A stretch of 64,000 bases of DNA from Vicia villosa (taxonomy: Eukaryota > Streptophyta > Magnoliopsida > Fabales > Fabaceae), in the NCBI RefSeq assembly GCF_029867415.1, contig NC_081182.1:13576497-13640496 (forward strand), given 5' to 3'. Of this stretch, positions 10,577 through 21,631 are shown piece after piece (positions within the stretch are counted from its first letter, which is position 1; each line of letters begins with the position of its first letter). The translations under genes and the position numbers were made by a program. Under the pieces are notes generated by a model. It made no database searches. It was not told where the DNA came from and was given only the letters and a program-made list of their open reading frames with translations.

Positions 10577-11020
10577 TGTTGTGAATTCAATGCCAAGAAC
10601 AAAATATAAACCAAGGAAGAATAAAGGACAAGGAAGAAGAGGAACACAAGAATTGGTTATAACTGCTATTCTTTTACTTTCTCTTAAAACAAGATTACAA
10701 GTTTACAAGAATAACAAATAACCTCTCTCACCCTAAATTAGGATTTGCAGCTTAGCAATGATGAGAGACTAGTATGCTATTTATAATAAAACCTAACATA
10801 CTAACTAATGGGCTTTTTCCACAAGGCCCATTACACAAGCCAACTTAATAAACAAGCTAACTTAACAAATTAGGGTTTAAACACTAAAACCTAATTTAAC
10901 ATGCTAACAACCCTAGCATCTTCGACACAAGCATGTGAACAACCTTCGACATCATGCTTAACCCTGTCGAACCAAGAAGCTACCCTTCGGCCATACTAGA
11001 GTTCGATCCAATATCTCACA
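10577..11020 (-). repeat. 5' LTR of the Copia element
   Basis: Partner of the LTR at 6108-6551, same 444-bp length and apparently identical sequence. On the element strand it contains TTATTATAAATAGC, a likely TATA region, so it should carry the element promoter. Confidence 0.95.
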
Positions 11021-11025
11021 TATAA

Positions 11026-11516
11026 TAAAGCTTAAAATATAATCATTAATTGAAGAAAAATATAGTGAATGATTCTCTTCATTTAGTTTTTGATCACCAT
11101 ATATATTTTTAACCATTAAATCAATTACAATATATTATTAATAAATCATTTTTTACATCATTTTCAACCTTCCCAAACTTATTTCTATCAAAAACAACCA
11201 TATCACGTGAAACCGAAATTGTTCATGCAACTTAAGCAAAGGCAAACAAACTGCATTATTTCAAGTGAATTTGACTCATTTGTTGGGTTATTGTAATGAG
11301 TTGTACTATCAATCTTCTGCAAAATCTTCTCTTAGGAAACAATGACTTGCTTAAGTAGTTAATGTGACAAGTCAAGCTGACACAGTCACATGTAGGGGTT
11401 TGCATGTTCTTAAGTAAGCTGACATAATAAATCAAAAGTTCTTACTCCAAATCAATTCAAGTATTAAAAATAAATGATTATAAGCAAAAAGCTTGAAAGA
11501 TTTGAAGTTGTACCTT
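11026..11516. repeat. Diverged copy of the BURP-locus upstream repeat
   Basis: Blocks such as TATTGTAATGAGTTGTACTATC, AAGTAGTTAATGTGACAAGT, CACATGTAGGGG and TTGCATGTTCTTAAGTAA recur at 57.87-58.2 kb. The Mutator-like element inserted inside this repeat, and its continuation is visible just right of 27,143 (TTTGAAGTAGTACTAATAAAAA). No gene. Confidence 0.6.
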
Positions 11517-11525
11517 TTTTTTATC

Positions 11526-11735
11526 GAAAATTTCTTTGCCAACTTCCATACCTTCTAGTCCACCTCTGGTGAAAACTCCATACTACCCCTGACTTCGGAA
11601 ATGAACTTCCGAAATGCAAGGAAAAAGGTGGTTTCGGAGATGCATCTCCGAAAACGCCTTTTTTTTTGAAAAAATTGTCTTATTTCGGAAGTTCATTTCC
11701 GAAAACAGCATTTCGGAAATGAACTTCCGAAATAC
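11526..11735 (+). repeat. Left terminal inverted repeat with TTCGGAA palindromes
   Basis: TIR followed by four copies of the palindrome family (TTCGGAAATGAACTTCCGAA, TTCGGAGATGCATCTCCGAA and variants). Two more copies lie at about 12098-12155, just upstream of the gene's ATG. Confidence 0.85.
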
Positions 11736-13473
11736 TGCGCGTTTTGCAGATTTATAAAAACACTCCCCCTCCCCAAACATTTTACCCTAATTCAAATCAA
11801 AACACAACCCCTCTTTAAATTTTCTGCAAAAAGCAAGTGTAAGATCAAAGAGATTGCCCAAGTCTTCTTCCAATCTCAACCAAACTCATAATCAAACACT
11901 AATTGGTAAATTTATCATTGTCTTTTCAAGTTTTAGATCTATTTGAATAAACTCTATTAAGGTGTTTAGAAACTGAAAAAATCACATTAAGATAAGTTAG
12001 TACTGATATTAGGAAGTTTAGTAGGCATAAAAATAGTTTTGGTGTAGGTTTTTTGGGTCTGCCATTGGAGGTTGCAGAGAAGCTCTGCGCAGGGGTGTTT
12101 CGGAAGTTCATTTCCGAAAACACCTCCATCCCAATTTTCGGAAATGAACTTCCGAACTGTATCAGAAGTGCATTTTTTTTGTTTTTTATTTTGTCTCGCA
12201 TATTAATCGATTTCGATTGTTTACAGGAACATGTCAGGCAACCAACCAGCACGCATCAGACAGGGTAGGGAGACCCAGACTGCGTCGGATAGACGCGAGC
12301 GGGCGGCGGCGCAGCTGGCGTCGACACAGGGACGGGGGCGTGGCCGGGGACGCCGTGTGCGAGTACCTGAGGACGTGGGAGAGGGTACCTCTTCATCTGG
12401 ATCTAGGAGTCGGCTGGCTCGGGTATCTTCTTCCCGCCAGGGAGAGGAGGAGGAGGAGCAGCAGGAGGAGGAGGTGCCAGTGCCATACCACGAGCCGGAG
12501 GGTGTACCGGATGTTGACCCTCCAGCCGGGGAGGAGGATGAGCAGGAGGACGGCTATCCGGGAGGGCCCTTTGACACTTCCGTGCTGATTCACTACCACG
12601 ATCATGTCGCTCGGCGGATCTGGGAGGGAGAGGTATTTTTTTTAATTTAACCGTTTATTTGTCACCATTTTTTATAATTTAACCGTTTATTTGTCGCTTA
12701 TTTAATATATGTCGCTTATTTGTTTTTTTTTGTAACAGGAGAGAGAGCCGCTGAAAATGGTCAACCACGCCCGCAAGATTTTCAGTCTGTTTAAACCAGC
12801 AGCTGAGTGGTTTAACGATCATGTGCGAGGTTCAGGGCTTAGCGGGCTCTGCATGACGGGGTACACCACCATCAGCACCGGCATGCAGGGGGCATTTGTG
12901 GAGCGCTGGCACAAGGAGACGTCCTCTTTCCACTTGCCGGTTGGGGAGATGACGATCACCTTGCATGACGTGCAGTGTCTTCTCCACCTGCCGATTAGGG
13001 GGCCGCTGTTGCACCACTCCAAGATCCAGAGGGTCGAGGCCATTGAGTGGATGACGCTCTATTTGGGCATGGAGCACGAGGTTGCTCACTTTGAGTGCGC
13101 CACGACTTCTGGGCCTCATATCCGGTTCACCACATTGAGCGCCTATTTCGAGCACCACTTGGTGTCGGCGGCCGAATCCGAGGATGCGGGTGACGAGCTG
13201 TTCACACACCATCACCGCGGCTGCGCTCTCCGGTGCTGGTACATGCATGTGGTAGGCGTTGCATGCTTTGTGGACAAGAGTGCCAAGTACGTCGACGTGA
13301 CCTACCTCCGCTACTTCATGGACCTGGATACCGTTCACCAGTGGAACTGGAGGGCAGCTACTCTGGCATACCTCTACCAGAAGCTGAATGAGGCCTCCAA
13401 CTGGAGGACGAGGCAGTTGGTCGGATCCTGCACACTACTTACGGTACGTTTTATTTTAACACATTATCGTATT

Positions 13474-16400
13474 TGTAAACTCGGTTTTTTGAGGCGAACT
13501 GACTCCTTGCTCTTTCTTTTTTTTGATTTTTTTATATTTTTTTTGCAAGAGTCGCCACCGACTTTTATTTTATCCAACATTTAGGAAAGGCATAAAAGAA
13601 CAGAAAAAGACCTTTTGACAGATTTTGGGTTCGGGGGGTTGGTTATACAAAGGGAAGGTTTTAAGCACCCTTTGTATCCATGGTTATCCATGGGCTCTTA
13701 GTTTTGCTTAGATCACTTTTGCTCTTGTTTGATTTTTAAAATAAGCTCGGCAAGACATTAAGCCTTGTGCCTACATACCTCCTCTGTGCAATGGAGAAGT
13801 CAGAGCTAATGTAGTTCCGCTTAAAAGGGAAAACGGTTTAAAAAAAACGAATAAACACTTTATCATCGTCGGAGAGAAATACTCGGCCATTGATCTTGAG
13901 CATGAGAACAAATGAGTTCTTTGCATCGCTAATGAAAGAAGGGCTCCAACTCGGATAAAATCAACGAGTATGCCACTAGCTCTCTCACGCAGAAAAGATC
14001 TCATTATATCAATCAATTTCAAAATCGTAGGGTATCGCAACTCACTACAACAATTAATCGTGTCTAAACTTTTGCAAAAAAAAGCCACTAAGGGCAAAAG
14101 ACATTTTTAAGAAAGGTTTTTAAAAAGGGTTTTACAAACATAAGAGGATTTTGGAAAAAAGGGAGAAGATTTTGAAAATTTAAGAAGTGGGAGGAGATGA
14201 AAAGGCTATCCTAGTGCTTAAAATAAAAGTTTAAGGAGAGAATGATCTGACCAAAATAAGAAACCAACAGTTGACCGACGCATTACCACTTGGGGATCCA
14301 GATGAACTTATTATCTTTAGCACCACTTTGCATTAAGCACTTTAAAATTTTGATGAAAAATCGGGCAGAGTAACGGCTGTTTTCGGGTAAAATCCTTATC
14401 TCAATGCCTTGGAATTAACCATCAAGGACTTTCAAGGAAATACCTGCATACGCAAACAGACAACAATCCAATGCCAGACAGAACAACCACAGAGTAATAA
14501 CAGAATAAGGGTCCAGAGGCACTAAGTCCATAAGTCCGAATCTCCAAAATGCTAGGGATAGTAACCAGTAGTCCAAGAGAGAACCTTAAGCGTTTTTTTT
14601 TTAGATTTTTGTTGTTTATTAGTGTTTTAGCATAAAAGTAAAGTATGGTCCAAGTGGACAAAAAGAAAATAGCGGAAACATAAACATAGCGTCCAAATGG
14701 ACAAAGAGAAAATAGCGGAATATAAACGTCCAAATGGACAAAGAGAAAATAGCGGAAACATAAATAATATGTCCAAGTGGACGAAGAAAAAAATAGCAGA
14801 AATATAAATAATATATCCAAATGGACAAAGAAAAAAAAATAGCAGAAATATAAATAATATGTCCAAATGGACAAAGGAAAAATAACAGAAATATAAATAA
14901 TATGTCCAAGTGGACAAAGAAAAAATAGCAGAAATATAAATAATAAGTCCAAATGGACAAAGAAAAAATAGCAGAAATATAAATAATATGTCCAAATGGA
15001 CAAAGAAAAAATAGCAGAAATATAAATAATATGTCCAAATGGACAAAGAAAAAATAGCAGAAATATAAATAATATGTCCAAATGGACAAAGGAAAAATAG
15101 CAGAAATATAAATAATATGTCCAAATGGACAAAGAAAAAATACAGAAACATAAATAATATGTCCAAATGGACAAAGAGAAAATAACAGAAACATAAATAA
15201 TATGAATGATAAAATAAAGTATAAAGCAAGAAATATAAAGAACAATATAATAAAATGCGGAATTTAAAGTTAATTGTTAGTATGTTAGCACGCGAATCAT
15301 CTTGAAGCTAGTCAAGTATATCCACGATGTTAGTGAAGATCGATGGTGAGTGAATGATGATCTCGGATTTAAAGTTAATGAAAATTTATCAGAAGCTTGA
15401 TAGAATCATAGCGACTACACGATAAATTTCCAAAAGTCTTAAATCAACTGCATACAATCTCTGCCATATTTGATCTTTTATTCCAATTCGGGACAAAGAA
15501 AAAGATAAGAAATAATATCAAATAATATACAAAAATAAATATAAAACAAATTAAACTTAATTCATTCTTTTTGTGATTTTTTGGATGTTTTTAAGTTAAT
15601 TAAAAGCTAATTAAAACAAATAATTATACAAATAATTAAAATTAACAAGAAAAATAAATCTAATCATGTCTAAAAATAGTATATAATATATAAACCTGAT
15701 TTAATAAAAGAAATTAATTTTTTTTGGAATTTTTTGATAGGTTAGAAATAATTAAAAAACAAATATATACATAATTACTAATTAATTAAGCAAAATAAAT
15801 TAACTATGAATAAAAATAAAATATTTTATGTCAAATATTAGAGTATAAAAATATAAACCTAAATCTAAAAGGAAAATATTTTTGGAGTTTTTTGATTGGT
15901 TGAAAATAATTAAAAAAAGCAATATTTACATAATTACTAATTAATTAAGAAAAATAAATTAATTATGAAAAGAAATAAAATATTTTTATGTTAAAAATTA
16001 AATAAACATTTTATCAACTTAAAACTAAAATTAAAACATTTTTTTGAGAAATTAAAAATATGCATAAATATGGAGTTTTTAATTCATGAACTCCTAACAC
16101 TACTACATATTAAAAATTACATTGTACTTACTCTATGATGTTCCAAGAGTGGAAAAGAGTGATTGAAATTGATTGAAAGTGGCTATTTGAATGAGCCTTG
16201 ATTTTTACAAGTTTATTGAAACTTTTGGAAAATATAAAACTTATGCTATGGCTTTGGTGTTTGTTGTTGTGCTCTCCTCTTGTTTTCCCTTTTTTTTCCT
16301 TCTCTATTTTTTCCTCCTCTTTAATGAAGAAAATGAAGCTTTATTTATAGGCAAAGAGTTTGATCTTGGAAGCCTTGCAAGTGGAAATTGTCATGATTGA

Positions 16401-17738
16401 TTTTGTGGAAAAAATATGATAATGGAATATTTTCAATGAGTGTATTTCTTAACCATGGTTAAAACACTCAAGTATTATTCTCTTCAACCTTGCAATAATA
16501 TATTTAAGCATCTTGAATTAGTCTTGATTGGCAACCATAAGCATCTTTGATAATATCTTTGAATTATCTCACTTTAATTAAACTTTAAATGAATAAAATT
16601 TAATTAAAATGAAATAAAAATGTCATGAATCATGGATGGGTCGTGGATGCCCTTTAAACATATGAGAATCAAGATTGAATCACAAAAGAATTGGCCTTTT
16701 TGAAAAAAAATCAAATTTTGGTCATTACTTGTTTCATGCATTTTTCCAAAAAAGGTCAACTTCATCAAGGCATATCTCCCTCAATTTTGATCCTATGAAA
16801 GTGTTCTTTAACTTTTTGGAAAGCCCAAGATGTCCTCTACAAGCCACTTTGGAAGCGTTTTTGCATTTGGAGAAGTTAACTTGATGATATGGGCTTTGAC
16901 AAAAAACTGCTTTTTGTTGACTTTGAAAATGACCTGTAATGTTTTGGCTTATATCTCTTAGGCGGAAGCATTTCTTGACCTTGGTCCCAACATCAAAGTT
17001 GTAGAGAATTGAATTTCCTTGAGAATGAGCTTTGGTTGGAATTTTTATGATAAATTATGAGAGAGTTATGGTCGGTCAAAGTTCAGTTGACTTTTAGGTA
17101 AAAAACCCTAATTTTGCAATTTTGAGTTTTGTTGATTTCTGAACTTTTCTTGATGAATTATGATCAATCCTCGATCAAATAGTGAATATTACTTCAAATG
17201 ATTGATGTTGACCAAAAATCTTGATTTTTGACTGTAGTTGACTTTTTCTCGATGAACTGCAGTTTTGCGATCTTTCAATGAATCAAGGTCTTCTCCTCAA
17301 TTGAATGACATGAATGGACTATAATGTTGATTTGAAGGCCTTTGAATCATATTTTGAGTCTTGGAATCATCTCCTGATTAAAAGTCAATCCTCTGGTGAA
17401 ATTAGGTCAAAACCCTAATTTGGCGCTTTTGGCGATCTTGAGAGTTGTCTGCCTTAAACTGAGTCATCCTTGGACTTGAATATTGATTGAAGGAACCTTT
17501 GAATCTTGAGAGAATTTTGAACCTCTTGTGGGCCTCAAAACCCTTAATTCTTCAGCTTTCTCTTGATCATTCTCCTGTCTTTTTAACACATAAGCAACAA
17601 ACTTTTTTTTCTTTTTATTTTTTTGTTAGTAAATAAAAATATGCATGATGATAAATGATAATGATAAATGATAATGATAATGATCATAATACTTTAGAAA
17701 ATGATGGGATCTCAGAGGTCAAAAATTGGGGTGCAACA
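13474..17738 (-). repeat. 3' LTR of the Ogre-related element
   Basis: 4,265 bp. It includes the conserved Ogre-LTR segment AGGGAAGGTTTTAAGCACCC, also found in the solo LTR at 59.5-62.9 kb; a palindromic minisatellite; and an AT-rich middle. Open frames within it are repeat artefacts. Confidence 0.93.
14648..15204. repeat. GTCCAAATGGAC minisatellite in LTR copy 1
   Basis: About 13 units of 38-45 bp, each with a short palindrome GTCCA..TGGAC followed by AAAGAAAAAATAGCAGAAAT and ATAAATAATAT. The unit has few stops in any minus-strand frame, so it yields three overlapping 200-250 aa hydrophobic frames that are not genes. Confidence 0.92.
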
Positions 17739-18082
17739 GATGCCCCTATTTAAGTTTCTTCTATCCGGAGACACGATGATTGTAAATCTTCGGTTTAACG
17801 TGATGGAAGAGACTTAAATATATGGAAAAAAAACACAATTTTTGAACCTGAGATGCAATGTAATGCTTATGATTATGAATTCACATGACTTCTACGAGAT
17901 GGAAACAGGACACCAATGGGGAGAAGTAAACAGACTCCGCTAGGGAAAAGGTATACGTCATCTAGGAATAGAATCAGACTTCACACAAGAAAGAAACAGT
18001 TGACAAAAGCTTTCAAGATAAAACATGATTGAACTTTGAGAAGAGAATATCTGAGACATACATGAATGTGGCTACATAAAAT

Positions 18083-18430
18083 GAATATCAAGGTAAAACA
18101 TGATTAGACAACATCAAATGACAATCAAGGTAAAACATGATTGGGCAACATCGAATGACAATCAAGGTAAAACATGATTGGGTAATCATCAACGGACAAT
18201 CAAGGTAAAACATGATCACAGGTCCATCAAGGTAAAACATGATTGGATGTCATTAAGGATAATCAAGGTAAAACATGATTGGATAATCATCAAATGACAA
18301 TCAAGGTAAAACATGATTGAAAAATACCAAATGACAATCAAGGTAAAACATGATTAGAGAATACCAAGTGACAATCAAGGTAAAACATGATTAGAGAACA
18401 CCAAGGTCAATCATGGTAAAACATGATTTG
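18083..18430. repeat. AATCAAGGTAAAACATGATT tandem repeat
   Basis: About ten copies of a conserved ~19-bp block at irregular 28-39 bp spacing, separated by variable spacers. The irregular spacing and diverged spacers might recall a CRISPR array, but this is a plant retroelement interior and the units vary. Confidence 0.9.
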
Positions 18431-21400
18431 AACTTTAAGAAGAAAATATCAAAAGCGTTTTAAGATAAACCATGAATGCAGCAGCATCAAACGACAATCA
18501 AGATAAAACATGATTGAACTCAGAGACATTCAAGAGTGACATTGAATGAGGTAATAACACTTTATTGGGAATTGGGACATCCATAGAAGCTTTGAATAAA
18601 AGGTGACAAAGTTCTGAAAAATTGTCAGAACAAACAAGACATATCATGAAGAATATCAGATAGATACAGACAAAACGAATCAAAAGGATAAATTTGTTTT
18701 GGTAGGTGCCAATAAGTTGGACTTTGATCTCAAGGTAAGATGTTGACAACAACAGGACCTTAGAAGAATGTAAATGAGCATGATTTTGTTTTTATGCATG
18801 ATGTTAAAGTTTTCTATGCATGATGAATGCTCAATGCAATGTAGTTATTCATGACGACTGGGATTGACTCTTTTGTGAGGCAAGATTGGAGCTTTGATTC
18901 CTCAACACAGGAACTCTAAAAAAAAATACGCTTGGAAAGAAGATGCATGAACAAACTTCTTGTCACACTGATAACTGTATCAAACAAATGATCCTTTGAG
19001 AATAACTGATAAACTAGGCTTGAGTATTGCTGAAGAAGATTGCCCCTGATTGAATAATTGTTGCAAGTTAACTGATCATGGCTTCAGTTGAACTATGTTG
19101 GGGATGAACTGATCACGGATTCAACTCTTAAAATGAATGTTGGGAAGACTTGCCATAGTATACATCTTGGCGAGGATATTCTGATCAACAAATCTTGATT
19201 AAACATATGAACAACAGGATCTTGAAGGAACGTGCCCCTGATAGGATCACTGATCAAGTTTCTCGACTGTTTGAACTTCCCGAAAGACAAGTACTTACTT
19301 TCAAATAAAGTGTTCATTCAAGAATGGTAATTTTAATGCAATGCTCAAAACATATTTTTGAAATCAAAATCACTTTGTAAAGAAAATGGAATCACTGGTT
19401 AAAACATAAAGGTTAAGACAATCAACGTGAAAGATAAAGCAAAGATATGGTATCAACATAAATGATTGGTAAATCTCTTGGGAGTCAGCTTACGCAACCT
19501 TGTTGTAGTATGCTTTCAAAATAAACCTTGCTTCAATTAGGGCTTTTGAAGGTTGTAACGTGGTCAGGTTCACGGTTTAAAAAAATAAAAGGTATAAGGC
19601 TCAAAATTTTTGTAACCCACCCCATCTCCGTGATGATCTTCATCCCTAAACCCAGTTAATTCAAAATATGCATTCAGGTACCAAGAGACTTTTGGAATTT
19701 TACCTGTTGTAATGATGATAGTTCACAAGCCAAGAAAACTTGGAGATGCCAGTCACTTCTTCCTTTTGATAGTCACAACATTTTGTGGTTCAAGAATTTA
19801 TTGACTTATCTCTTCTTTTTTCTTTCTTTTGATATCCCTAACTTTTGCCTGAACTGTTTATTTTGAACTTACAGTCAGCGGGATGCCTTAATTTTTGCCT
19901 AAGTCATTTTTGATTTTGACTTAGCAGGCTTTTCGTTGATTTTCTTTTTTGATACTTTTTTTTGAAATATAGTGACTACCTGCTTAATGATTATAATGAC
20001 CCATCATTGGCTTTCAGTTGGCATCTCCGACACTTCTTTGATGTATGTGGAGGAAAGCTTATGATTAAAACACTTGTTAAAAGGTGCATCGAATGATTCT
20101 CTTAAAATAGAATGCACAAACAAATTAACTGGGAACTACCCTGCCCCGGGTTAAAATATGGGTTATTTCGTACAGAAAGAAACACCAACTTCTAGGCTCA
20201 AAGGGGTTGACAAGGGATTAACTTCCTTATTTCTCCAGTGTTTAGGAAGTGAAACAATGCCTGTACATCGTTAGCAAAGTTTTATTTGAAAGCATACAGT
20301 TCAACAACTTGGGTATTTCGTTGTCATCATCCTCCCTCCAATCTTTGCATAAAACACAAGTTTGATAGAGAAAGCAAAATAGATTTTTTTTTTTTTTTTG
20401 TAAAAGAAGCAAAAACATAGACATAGTAGATGAAAATGAATTCAAACATACGATGCTCATTTCATTAAAATCACCATTCAGGAATGAAAAAAGTTTAAAA
20501 AGCAAACAATACAACTGAGGAAATGCAAATAGTAGGGAAACATCTTTCTAAATCATGGCCTGCTGCCCCTTGATGGAAAGGACAATGAAAATCAGACCTA
20601 AAACCTTCTGGAAGAGGATTCCGAGGTGGAAGAATCAGCTCGATGGTAGACAGATAACTTCGAAGATGGAGACAGACAAGGATAAGTTTCATGGATAACC
20701 TGGATGTATGTATGCGAATGATGCAATTGTTGTTTATATTATTTGAGTTTCAAAGAACTTAAGATATTAATTTGCAAACATTCAAGCATTAGATTAAAGC
20801 ATTGATCAAGTTATCATCAAAATCAATCATCCATTTTGGTGGATTAGAGTTTTCACCCCATCAACACCCAAGATCCATTGAGTTTGATGAAACTTACGAT
20901 GTTTACAAAAAAAGACCTCTGAGTTCATTGGAAATCAAAGGAAAAGATTTTTATGAATGTATGAATGCATGAATGCCACATATACAGACATGGTAACACA
21001 AACATGGTGCACATAAGATAGGTTCAAAAGTTCAACGTCACGAGCATGAGGTCAAAGAACCAAACATGGGATAGTACTAGGGGTTAATCACCTGCACAAC
21101 ATGTTCTACTGATACGTCAGAGTCTACATTTTTCTTTCGGATATTACCGGCTTGCACAACTGAACTTGTGAGCTAGCAATATTCTCAAGAAAAACTCGTC
21201 TGAGTGTGGCTCTCCGCATGACAACTAATCCAAGTCTTCACCTGAATAGTTTCTGCGCCACAACCTAATAAGGCCAGGATGGGTTATGGGTTCTACAGCC
21301 AACTCAGCTTCTACAATTCAATGAAAGCAATAATGTCTTCGCAACTGAACTTGCTAAACATATATTACCAACAAGGAACCTCCACTGAGCGGAAGGATTC

Positions 21401-21610
21401 TCACGTACGCCTGTACATGACTATACCCTCCACCTAATTCTTATGTGTACTTAATCCGGGTTAGGATTTGTCCATAATGTATCTCAAGTGACGGAACCAC
21501 ACATATATCCAGAATAGCAAAAAAAAAATAACAAAATAAACAAGTATAAGCAAATATTAAAGTGAACAAAAACTCTAAGGTAACCCCTCTTTTAAAAAGA
21601 TTTTTCAAAT

Positions 21611-21627
21611 CCCCAGCAGAGTCGCCA
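21611..21627 (-). other. Primer-binding site (tRNA-Arg type) of the Ogre-related element
   Basis: The plus strand reads CCCCAGCAGAGTCGCCA, ending in CCA like a mature tRNA 3' end, 4 nt from the LTR boundary at 21632. This fixes the element orientation as minus and supports the Ogre/Tat assignment. Confidence 0.85.
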
Positions 21628-21631
21628 GTTC

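Larger units (their letters stand above)
6108..11020 (-). mobile_element. Complete Ty1/Copia LTR retrotransposon (Tnt1/Tork-like), minus strand
   Basis: 4.9-kb element with two 444-bp LTRs (TG...CA) and a perfect 5-bp target duplication TATAA at 6103-6107 and 11021-11025. The LTRs look identical by eye, so insertion is very recent. A polypurine tract (AAGGTGGAGATT on the minus strand) lies directly next to the left LTR, which is the 3' LTR. The polyprotein frame is intact across gag, protease, integrase, reverse transcriptase and RNase H. The leader between the 5' LTR and the gag ATG is only 25 nt and shows no initiator-tRNA-Met-type TGGTATCAGAGC site. Confidence 0.97.
17739..21631 (-). other. 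Interior of the Ogre-related element, no coding capacity
   Basis: 3.9 kb without a frame longer than about 90 codons. It starts next to the polypurine tract (17739-17752) and ends with the primer-binding site. It holds the 18.1-18.4 kb tandem repeat; the rest has no structure I can assign. Absence of gag, protease, reverse transcriptase and integrase motifs makes this a LARD rather than an autonomous Ogre. Confidence 0.85.

Noticed and set aside
12832..13338. 168-codon minus-strand frame opposite PMD exon 2
   Set aside because: It is an antisense shadow in GC-rich coding sequence; the plus strand carries the conserved PMD motifs and consensus splice sites.
14422..15245. Three overlapping 200-250 codon hydrophobic frames (again at 22,581-23,404), resembling multi-pass membrane proteins
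   Set aside because: They all read the same AT-rich minisatellite in different frames inside an LTR, duplicated because the LTR is duplicated.
18083..18430. Repeat-spacer array suggestive of CRISPR
   Set aside because: It lies in a plant retroelement interior, repeat units and spacing vary, there are no cas genes, and the genome is eukaryotic.
21611..21627. tRNA gene fragment ending in CCA
   Set aside because: Only the 3' 17 nt resemble a tRNA and they lie next to an LTR; this is a retrotransposon primer-binding site.
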